Positions 55,291-64,000 of a stretch of 64,000 nucleotides of DNA are shown piece by piece. The stretch comes from Halichoerus grypus (Eukaryota > Chordata > Mammalia > Carnivora > Phocidae): positions 72,466,283 through 72,530,282 of the forward strand of contig NC_135719.1 of NCBI RefSeq assembly GCF_964656455.1, read 5' to 3'. The translations under genes and the position numbers were made by a program. The stretch's first letter is position 1; every line of letters starts with the position of its first letter. The notes beneath the pieces are model-generated. The model saw nothing but the letters and a program-made list of their open reading frames with translations, did not search any database and had not been told where the DNA came from.

Positions 55291-56939
55291 AGACGCAGGT
55301 TCTGTGACTTCTTTTGGAGGTTGGAACTTGATTGAAAATGCCCTAGGAGTTTCACCTCATTAGTTTGCTCTTCTCTCTCCCTGCATGGAGGAAAAATGAA
55401 TCTAGGGCTTCCAGAACCTTGGGATTACCTGCATTTCACCAGAGAAGACTTCTCTGTATGTATGGGGAAAAGAAAACCTCGGGCAGCACAAATATAGCAC
55501 TGTCTAATGTTCATGATGATGTGCATTGAAAGCTTTCTCTGGACAAGTCTTGGACTGTGGTGGTATTTGAGCCCAGTACTTATTCTATGATGCAGTTGTC
55601 CTCACACAGGATGCTCTCACTTACCAGCTTCATCCACAATGATGCCATGCATACATATTGGTGTGGATACATAGAACAGGTTTTCAGCAATGCTCACTTA
55701 CAACCGGCCACCAGTCAGATCCACAATCCACCCCGTGCACAAGCAGGTTCAAAAGTCCCAGACAGAACAGCTGTGTGCCTACTGCCTCACCTTGAAAGAG
55801 AAATGTATCTTTTATGGTCTTTCTTGACTTAAATTCTTGGCAGTTTGGGGCCTTTTTCCTTGGAGACTTGTCACATGTGGCTGTGGCCATGAGGGGAACT
55901 CTGCTTTTCCATTCCAATCCAGGAAGGGTGCCATGGAACACTGGGGAGAATGAGTATAACTTCTCTAAGCACATGAGTTTGTGAATATTTCCTTCAAGTT
56001 AGAGACCTGTTGTTTACCAAAGAAACTCACCAATCCTTTAGCACAGGAAAATTCTTAATTTACAAAATTGCCCATGGAAAACTGATGCTTTAAGCAAAGG
56101 ATGAGGAAATGAGCTATTTTCTCCTAATTTCTATCCTTGATTGCTTTATGGTGTTGGCAGGGATGGGCAAAGGGCCACATGAGTTACTTTCTCCACAGAA
56201 CAAGTTCTCTGAGCCCTAGAGATCGCTAGGTAGTGTCTCTGGACAGAGTACCTGGATTGCCATCCAGGCAAAAGTCAGCGCTCCAGGTGAATCAGTCTCC
56301 TGATTCATGCCACAAATACTTCCTCTTCTATACCTGTACACGGACTTTTCCTCTAATGAAAATACCCTCCCTCGGCCACATGTCAACTCTCATGCTCTGA
56401 ATCCCATGCCCTCCCTTTCATGAACAGTCACTGGTTATCTCAGCCCACAGGAATGCCTCCCATCTGACTCCTGTGGCCTCATACGGCCCCACCCCCAGAT
56501 GCTCTCATGTTTGTATTTGTTGCTTCATTGACCAGACAGTAACCATCTGTGGCACAGGATCTTTGATGGATTGAATTGCAGAGATTGGAAGGAAAGTGAA
56601 AAACTGGGACTTGTAAGAGCGCAGTGATAGCACTTACATATATTTTTTTTTTTGCTTCTAGGAAGAAATATAAGTCACACAGACTTTGCAGAAACTATTA
56701 CCATTAGGAGAACATCACCAAATGGTTATCGAAAGAGTGTTGCCTATAGCAACACATCCTAGTTTCGGAAGCAGGTTCTTTGCCCTGCCTAAACATCTCT
56801 CTTAGAAAAGCCAAATATGAAGGGGGTGGAGCCAAGGTTGGGGCTAATTCAGCAATACTAAGTCACAGTGTCTAGAGGGAGTAATGGATAAAAACAGCAA
56901 TACTACCCAGGCTCTGGAGCCTCTGCCCAAAGTTGTGGT
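55291..56939. other. Unannotated single-copy stretch
   Basis: About 1.65 kb with no repeat I recognise. Frames are under 100 codons and have no recognised domain. Confidence 0.4.
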
Positions 56940-57085
56940 ATCAGAGGGACTCTCTGCTTTATGGTGACTTTATATTTGTAAGGGGCAGGGACCTGGGACT
57001 ACCTTGCTCACCATTATTCCCCCCCTAGCTAATAAAGGACCTGGCACATATTTAGTGAATGAATATTTCTTAAGTGAATCAAAAA
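56940..57085 (+). repeat. L2 LINE 3' end
   Basis: GTAAGGGGCAGGGACCTGGG and ATAAAGGACCTGGCACATATTTAGTGAATGAATATTTCTTAAG fit the L2 terminus. Confidence 0.6.
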
Positions 57086-59859
57086 TGACAGAATGATCTA
57101 TGAGAAAGGAATATGCTAATGCTGAGTTAAGGGAAGGTGGTAGCCCCCAGAGCGTCTCCATGTGTGCAAGTGTACTCTTGAATTGTGGCTTAAATAAAAG
57201 TGACCTTTCTGATCCATCCCAAAAGAAGAGCCCGGCTGACTATTTCAAGGTTTCCCTTAGGGAAATTTAGGTCTAGAATTTGCTAGGCCAATTAGGTCTC
57301 TATTCAGAACATCAACTGTTCAACCACTGCTTTTGTCTTAGCCCAAGAGACCCTGAGAACCCCAGTGAGCCCCAGAAGGCCTTTACCTTTCAACCTCAAA
57401 GAGAACTAAGAAAATGGTAGTTGATCTTGTAAGTCACGTGGGCTTGTGTACCAATGAATATTAAAAAGCTGGCTTTTAGAGTGAGCCAAAAACAAATGAT
57501 AGCTGTCCACATATCTCTGTCTCGATTGAGATTTAGGCTTTCACTGCCATACCCTAGAACTTTTATAGTTGGTATTTTTTGTGCATTGTAGGGAATTCGG
57601 GGCTCAAGAATTCCCAAGGATTTCTGGTGACCCACTTTTACACAAATGTCTTTGTCGCTCACAGAAGGCATGCATCCCTGAAGCTGGCTAGTGATCTCAG
57701 CAGCCAGGTCTCTCAGGAAATTCCAGGTTACCCACAGATATTTCAAGAGTCCTGGAAATTCTCTAACGGACTAACCCAAACACACACACGGGCAGGATTT
57801 TAACACAGCCAGATTGACCCAGAAGGCATGGAGGTATTTACTCTGTTGGGCTCCTGTGTGGACCGGGGTTCCAGGAAGGGGGACCTCATGCAGTTTGGGG
57901 GCCTTTCCTTGGTGTCCAGCAGCTCTCTCTGAGGAAGATCTGTGTTTGCTTGGTGCTCTCCCATTCTTCCAGGATCTCCAGAAAGTGTTTTTAGTTGTTA
58001 TATCTGAGCACGCAGCAGACAGCAAGAGGCAGCAAGACTGTCTTGGCTTTTCTGGCCACAACTCCTCTGCTCCCTGACCCCAGCCTGAATGCATACCTGA
58101 GGAGGAGGGTGTCTGGAGGGGAGGAGAGCTAGGGACAAGCTCCCTTGCTGTTGGCTTCACCACTAACCACAAGAAAATTTTCCACCACTTCCATTATTTC
58201 TGGCACAGAGCCACACCGAAGGAAGACAGACTTTCTGTTCAGAGAAGAGGAAAGATGGGGTCTGGTGAGGAAGTACATGAGGCAGTTAAAGAGAAAAGGA
58301 GAGCGGGAAAGCAAGAAGAGAGAAAAGCAGAAAGGAAAGCAATTTGTGCTGGCCATGGATGGGCAAGGCCAAATGTCTGGGCAGGTCTCTGAACAGCAAA
58401 GTGTGTATAATGAAGTTAGAGTTGTCTAGTTAATTATGAATCATGTTCAGTCAATGCATTTTGACTTAACTACACTACAATAGAAATTCCTTTAAATTCT
58501 GTGTCACTCAAAATAACTTCAGTATTCATGAGGGGAAGGGCTGTGGAACTCAAGGTTGCTTGATTCGTTATTGAACAAAATCTGGATATTTTTTCCAAAT
58601 AGCTCCATGATGCATTTCCTACCTCCCACCTCTAAAAATAATAAATAAACACACATGTGAACACACTGCCGTATAGGTACCCAGACTAACTGAGGGTTAT
58701 GCTCATTTCTGATTACTTCTGCAACTTTGTGACTTTTTCTTTTATTCCAGAAAATATGGGAATGCAAAGGGTGAGGATTATTGATTATAGGGATAACTTG
58801 CAATCCTCTCTGATTTTATTTTTCAAGAATCACCATTCACACACCTGCGTGCTAAGATGATTAATTGTTGAAATTATTTGCAGTGCACCTCAGAAAAGAT
58901 TGAGACATGCAGCTCTGGCTTAAGAATCGTAGCTCCCGGAGTGGACAGTCCTAGATGTTCCAGGCATCAAGATTCTTGTTGTCTAGACACAGGGAACACA
59001 GTGAGACAATTTTTTCCATTCCCAACAGGATCTACAACATAAAGGAAGTGATCCCGTCTCAAGAGTTAAACTTTAAGATAAAATCATAATGGACCAGAGC
59101 AGATAGAAGCAAAATTCTGAGGCACTCTGTGTCCTGGGAAAGAAAAGTGAGGAAAAGGATACAGAAATATACAATGAAAGAGAGGGAAGAAGGGGCGCCA
59201 ATGTACCAAACATTTCCCAGACAGAAGGGAAAGATAGTACATGTGTACAATCACACAGGAGAGAGGAGAATGGAAAGTTGCAGAACAAATTAGGGTATGG
59301 AGAACAGCTCCCTCCTGCCCTTGAGGAACTTAAAAATTTCTTCAGATCATGAGTCATCCAAGGCCCAGCTTCTATGGTTCTTCTCAATACACAGTCTACC
59401 CTAAGAAGACATTTCTAGAAAAGACTACTAAGAACTTCGGTCATTAAGACAATTTCTCTATGTTCTTTCGTTAAAGATTCACTTTTAACCATTGAACTTT
59501 CACCTCTAAGATACACATTGTGATTGCTTCTCTGAGTTTTTTCAAAGTTTTAAATTTAACCAAATTAATTGTTATAATGAAGTAATAAATTAGGTTTTGA
59601 AATGTAAGGCATTGCTAATTTTGGCATTTATGAACATTAAATAAGATTTTCTCTCACCTCTGACAACTCTGTTTAACCTGAAGCCTGTGGGATGCTCCCA
59701 GGCCTGCCCTTAACAGTTTAAGTCCTTTAGGATCCCATTGGTTAGAACTTCCTAATCTACCCAAAGGCCAGTCCAAGCTTGGGTTAAAACCAGGAAGAAA
59801 AAACAAAAAGAGAGAGAGGGTTTATTTAGCACTTAACACCACCTAGAGGAGTGAGGACC
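57086..59859. other. Unannotated single-copy stretch
   Basis: Nearly 2.8 kb without a recognisable repeat. A 133-codon minus frame (57771-58172) and other short frames show no recognised domain. This is one of the largest repeat-poor blocks in the window. Confidence 0.4.
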
Positions 59860-60140
59860 CAGCTTGAAAAATCCTGGTGAATTAAACCAACAAAAGGTGC
59901 TGGCGCCAGCTCAGTGGGCCAGGGGAATTTTTAAAATATAATTAGAGTCCGTCACCTTTTATCTTGGGTCAGTGGACACATTCGCCCATTGACAGCCCAT
60001 TTAACCATTCGCTCTATTCACTTGAATGTTAGAGAATTGTTTGATGGAGACGAGCTCAAATACTTGATTTAAATGAAAAGAAATGAGAGAGCAAATGGTT
60101 TTTAAACTCTTAGGACAATTTGTTTAAAATTCATAACCTA
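59860..60140. other. Single-copy block with 12-bp palindrome, possible regulatory element
   Basis: Repeat-free sequence including a perfect palindrome GCTGGCGCCAGC at 59899-59910 and AT-rich runs TTTAAAATATAATTAG and TACTTGATTTAAATG. Enhancer-like function is inference without evidence of conservation. Confidence 0.25.
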
Positions 60141-60299
60141 GTGGTAATGATGGCATCTTCCCGGCTACCATCAGGAGTCCTCAGGCTCTGTCCTCAGCCC
60201 TGTGCAGATCACTCTGTACTCACTGCTATGAGGGGGCATCCGTCAAACACCACAACTGTCGATGGCTCCACGAGTGTGCCTCCCACCTAGGGCTGTGTT

Positions 60300-60450
60300 T
60301 CTCCACTTGGAAACACCAGAACAAAATTCCAGAAGGTCCCCGTCCACACACATCTTGCCCATTTACCAGTGTATCCCCAGTACCTACCATAGTAGCTCAT
60401 AGCAGGTATTCAATACATATTCATTGGATGAATAAATGAATGACTATTTC
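60300..60450 (+). repeat. L2 LINE 3' end
   Basis: GTGTATCCCCAGTACCTACCATAG, GGTATTCAATACATATTCATTGGATGAATAAATGAATG is a clear L2 terminus. Confidence 0.8.
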
Positions 60451-60819
60451 TAGTTGTCTATCACCAAGTCTGTTCACCAGACATTTCCCGAGTCACACGC
60501 ATAATCTTCCCATTTCACCTCCTGTCTCTATTCTACAGGAACCCGAAATTTGCAGCTTGCAATCAGCTTATGTTCTCCTTCTCTGGGCCCTATAGAGAGT
60601 CCTACCAACTTCTCCTTTAATGTGTCTGATTATCTCATTTTTCCCCCTCCCAGTAGCCAAGGCCACACTGTACACCTCAAGCTTTTAATGTAATAATAGT
60701 TCCCTTTCTGATTTCCTGTTTTCTCCCTGTTCGGTACATCCAGCCGAGTGGTACTTTATCATGGCAAAGCCCCTTTACTTCCTACAATGGCTTCATGTGA
60801 CCAGACCAAGCACAGGGGC

Positions 60820-60965
60820 AGGAACGTATCGAGGAGCAGGCACTGAAGGACTCGCTTGCTGCTGAAACCCTGTGAGACCTGGGGAGAGTTGCCTCACCCC
60901 TCAATCTCCATTGCTTCACCTGTAAGATGTGAGGTTTGAAATAGACGGCTTGTAAAGGGAAGCCC
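60820..60965 (+). repeat. MIR fragment
   Basis: GAGTTGCCTCACCCCTCAATCTCCATTGCTTCACCTGTAAGATG resembles sense MIR core. Confidence 0.5.
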
Positions 60966-61390
60966 ACACTAAAATACTGCCATTGTCATCCTGCCAACTC
61001 CATAATATCCTCCATTAATCTCATATTCCTCATGCATTTAAACTATGTCCCTACCCCCACTGCATACAGACGAGTTACCTTGTTCTCCTATCAGGCTTCC
61101 TGGTCTATACCAAGAGGCTCCATTCCAGCACTTAATCTTGGCTCATCGGACTTTTTTTTCCCTCCACATGATACACCCCATCCTACCCACCCCGTTCCTT
61201 ACCAGTGCTTCCTTCAAACCTGCACTTCCTTCGAGGTCCAACTCAAGTCCAACCTCTACAGAACCTTCCCTAAGTCACCTGTCTACACTGACATCCCCTT
61301 CATCCAAGTCCCTGTAGCAAAGCATCACATTGTCTCCCCAAGGCAGATACTCCAGGACAAGAAGTTCTCTGCAAGGAAATTTCAATGAAT
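60966..61390 (+). repeat. L2-like LINE remnant
   Basis: CACTTCCTTCGAGGTCCAACTCAAGTCC and ACAGAACCTTCCCTAAGTCACC fit the L2 'aactcaaatgtcacctcct...gaagccttccctgacc' pattern. Overlapping open frames here are not genes. Confidence 0.55.
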
Positions 61391-62074
61391 CTCCAAGTGA
61401 AAGGGAGTGGAGGTAGGTTCTAAACTTCTCAGAGCATGTTCCCAAGTTAAACATTTAAAACCAATTCTTGTTTATTTATGTTGTGCTTTGAAACTGCATG
61501 CATAAAGGATGTGGAGGAAAAAATTATCCTCTTGGTAATTAATGTAGAAGAATTTTCCTTTGTAAGAATAGTGGATGCGTTTCAAGAGATAAGGGCGAGA
61601 CTCAGAAAGGATGAAACCCCAGAGAATATGCTCAAGTAACAATAAATCCCTAAATGCCCTTTCAGGAGGGTATTTCCCGTGAACTTTAGGGTTGTCATTT
61701 TACTCAGCACTAAGAAGAGTGCAGTATTCCCACTGTAACAGGATATTGAGTGGGTCTTTTCCTGTTGTCTAGAATTTTTGACACGGTCCCAAGCTGAGAA
61801 CAATAGAGGAAAGATAGCCTCACATTCCAAGGAGAGATGTTCAAGATGCACACAGGACTGACTAAAAAGCAGGACCACTGACCCTGTGATTCCTGACCTC
61901 ACTACATACCAGCTGCATGTTGAAGAGAAGCAGGCAGGCATATCTGAACACAGAAGTTGAGGCCTACTTTCCATGGACAGAATTACAATTATGTAGTCCT
62001 GTTTGGGAAAAAAAAAGAAGAAGAAGAAGTCAAATTGAAATTAGGTTGTTTTGGATAAGCTATAGGCAGAATAG
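61391..62074. other. Unannotated single-copy stretch
   Basis: Contains an A-rich (AAG)n run near 62009-62029. A 130-codon minus frame at 61582-61974 has no recognised domain. Confidence 0.4.
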
Positions 62075-62330
62075 GATAGGATGGTATTTAAGAACGTGGC
62101 CTTGGAATTATGTAGCCTGGGCTCAGATCATGGCTCTATCTTTTACTACCCAGAGAATCCCAGCGAACTTACTTCATCTTTCTGAGCCTATTTCCTCGTC
62201 CTCAAAAATGCAGCTCTGAACAGCGCTCACTTCACAAGGTTTGTGAGGATTAAAAGAAGTGATGCTTATACTGTGTCAGCCCAGAGCCCATCCCTTGGTC
62301 AATGAATGTGTGGTATTATTATGTACCAGA
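62075..62330 (+). repeat. MIR SINE
   Basis: GGATGGTATTTAAGAACGTGGCC, GTAGCCTGGGCTCAGATCATGGC, CATCTTTCTGAGCCTATTTCCTCG, AGGTTTGTGAGGATTAAAAGAAG follow sense MIR. Confidence 0.8.
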
Positions 62331-63594
62331 CAGCCAACTAGCCAGCGGCAGAAACTCAGCTCAGGAAGGCACTTTCTTCTTCATCTAGAACACAAATATT
62401 TATTCTTTAAATGAAAAATCCCTTTCCTGTTTCATATGAGATTTTGCTTCCCAAGTAAACAACTATAAATCTCAAGTACACATCTGGATCGCAGTGGCTA
62501 ATAGAGAGACCCAGTAGAAAGCATGCAAAAAATATGAAAAACCTGTTTTGCACAGTTTCCCTAAAATTTTGCAGCTGATGGGGGCCCTCCAGTGGGAGAA
62601 TCACCCACTCAGGATTAAACTGTTTCCATTCTCTCAGCAAGCATAGTGATCTTTTCATTTCTTCCTAATTGTTGTGTGTGATGGTTAAAAAAAAAATTAG
62701 GAGACGCATAGAAAACACTCTGAGTCAGGAACCACAGGTTCATACAACGTTATGCTTAGGAAGGTGGTTGCTCTAAAAAGACAAAATTGGTGCTGCTGTT
62801 GAGGATGACATCATGGAGGGCCTGCTCTGCTCAGCATCAAGGAACATTGAGTTATGCTCGTTCTATTTTTCCATGTTACCAATAACTCCCATTTTGCCTG
62901 GGTGAAAGCACATTCCTCTTGGTGCCTGGAATACATGGGCTCTCTCGTTTCTAACTTGACTGATCTTGCCACAGATGGTTACTGTGACCTTGGATGTCTC
63001 AGAGCCATGCTCAAACCATCTGGGCTAATTGGCTTAGACACTCTTAGGGATGAGGCAGGGTCCCCCACCTCTGGGATAACAACACCCTATTTCTAAAATG
63101 GCCTGTGGGAAATTTACAGGGTCATGGTCATGTTATTTATATGCAAATAGGAAAAAATCCATTCCAGCAGGCTGCGCTCTAACAGCAAATACCAGAAGAA
63201 GTTATAAACACACAAGCGGAAAGCCAAGCAGTCTGTTGGCATTATCTCAGAACGCCTAGGAAAGTGAGCCGGCTGCATCAGTGGTTACAAAGGGCTTGGG
63301 CAAAACTCTACGGCCCTTGGCATCAGATGTTTTCCTTATGTTAATTTTGTACATAGCAACTTTTGCCTTACATTTCCATGGTTAAACCAAGGACAGCATA
63401 ACATACATGTATTCTTTAGAACTCCATGTATATTGTAATCACTTCTCTGTGCTGCTCCTAGAGCAGCAGGAAGCCCCCGATTGGTCTCCAGGCTTCCTCA
63501 GAAGTTTTTTCTGACTCCTTTCTTAACAATAGGAAGTTACCAGTAAACACGCCTCTCATGACCTCCTCCAAGTTCAAGTTCAGTGTGAAGGTCA
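62331..63594. other. Unannotated single-copy stretch with an octamer motif
   Basis: Repeat-poor. ATGCAAAT at 63141-63148 is a perfect POU-factor octamer, but one short motif is weak evidence. A 9-10-base A run lies at 62689-62698. Confidence 0.35.
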
Positions 63595-63610
63595 GATCCG
63601 GTGGCTTTAT

Positions 63611-63804
63611 TTTTTTTTTTAAGATTTTATTTATTTATTTGACAGAGACACAGCAAGAGAGGGAACACAAGCAGGGGGAGTGGGAGAGGGAGAAGCAGAC
63701 TCCCTGCCGAGCAGGGAGCCAGATGTGGGGCTCAGTCCCAGGACCCTGGGATCTTGACCTGAGCCAGAGGCAGACGCTTAACGACTGAGCCACCCAGGCG
63801 TCCT
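63611..63804 (-). mobile_element. CanSINE, antisense, young copy
   Basis: TTTAAGATTTTATTTATTTATTTG, GACAGAGACACAGC, GCAGGGGGAGTGGGAGAGGG, CAGACTCCCTGCCGAGCAGG and GAGCCACCCAGGCGTCC. The target-site duplication GATCCGGTGGCTTTAT (63595-63610) and GATCTGGTGGCTTTAC (63805-63820) has one internal transition. Confidence 0.96.
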
Positions 63805-63888
63805 GATCTGGTGGCTTTACAAGTGGAGTTCAAAGTCAGTCCATCGTCATTTTTCATTCGTAGCTAAGTTAATTTATTTTATTTTATT

Positions 63889-64000
63889 TTTTTAATAAAG
63901 ATTTTTATTTATTCATTTGAGACACAGAGATACAGAGAAAGAGAGCATGAGCAGGGAGAGAGGCAGAGGGAGAAGCAGGCTCCCCGCCGAGCCAGGAGCC
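63889..64000 (-). mobile_element. CanSINE, antisense, cut by the window end
   Basis: TTTAATAAAGATTTTTATTTATTCATTTGAGAC, GAGCATGAGCAGGGAGAG, GAGAAGCAGGCTCCCCGCCG. Only the 3' half (tail side) is present. The tRNA-like head lies beyond the window. Older type with the GAGCATGAGCAGG segment. Confidence 0.93.

Noticed and set aside
1..64000. CRISPR arrays, bacterial operons, ribosome-binding sites, phage or plasmid features
   Set aside because: The repeat content is entirely of mammalian type, and no regularly spaced direct repeats with unique spacers occur.

Overview
This window is mammalian nuclear DNA that looks intergenic or deep intronic. I find no protein-coding gene, exon set, CpG island, tRNA, rRNA, snRNA or CRISPR array that I can support. 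The open frames present are short, show no recognisable domains, and are often explained by LINE-1 or simple repeats. The interspersed repeats point to a carnivoran: there are twelve tRNA-Lys-type CanSINEs. The younger copies, read in sense, have the GGGCGCCTGGGTGGCTCAG head, the GTTAAGCGTCTGCCTTCGGC segment and a (CT)n/AATAAA tail. As I remember the families, this is the caniform type seen in bears, pinnipeds, mustelids and pandas. It is neither the felid SINEC_Fc type nor the young dog SINEC_Cf type (GGGATCCCTGGG head). An arctoid caniform is therefore my best guess. All family names come from memory of consensus sequences, not from a database search.

Layout. 0-12 kb is mostly single-copy DNA with ancient MIR, L2 and MER5A-like remnants, three CanSINEs and a perfect 42-bp tandem duplication near 4.35 kb. 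12.6-16.2 kb is a nested retrotransposon stack: a young CanSINE lies beside a minus-strand carnivore L1 that lacks its middle, and that L1 is split by a roughly 0.5-kb poly(A)-tailed retroposed insert with a perfect 19-bp target-site duplication, which itself carries another CanSINE. 16.2-25.5 kb is largely unique DNA with old repeats and a 123-bp homopurine tract. 25.5-30 kb holds a 5'-truncated L1, an 85-bp alternating purine-pyrimidine tract, two carnivore L1 fragments in head-on orientation forming a long inverted repeat, and an ERVL-type LTR. 30-32 kb has single-copy DNA that could be regulatory. 32-37 kb is layered ancient L1 with nested CanSINEs and an LTR-like insert. 37-42 kb holds L2, LTR-like remnants and one roughly 100-bp L1 insertion. 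42.9-45 kb and 48.6-49.7 kb are old minus-strand L1 ORF2 remnants. 50-57 kb holds a MER5A-like copy with a perfect G-quadruplex motif, a young CanSINE, an LTR-like element and an L1 3' end carrying a CanSINE. 57-64 kb is mainly unique DNA with L2 and MIR remnants, ending in two same-orientation CanSINEs, the second cut by the window end.

No genes act together here. What can be read is the history of insertions and several sequence tracts with non-B-DNA potential. I did not find a previously undescribed biological system. The strongest observations are the nested retroposition at 15.0-15.6 kb, the probable L1 3' transduction at 28.3 kb and the L1 inverted repeat at 27.8-29.1 kb.
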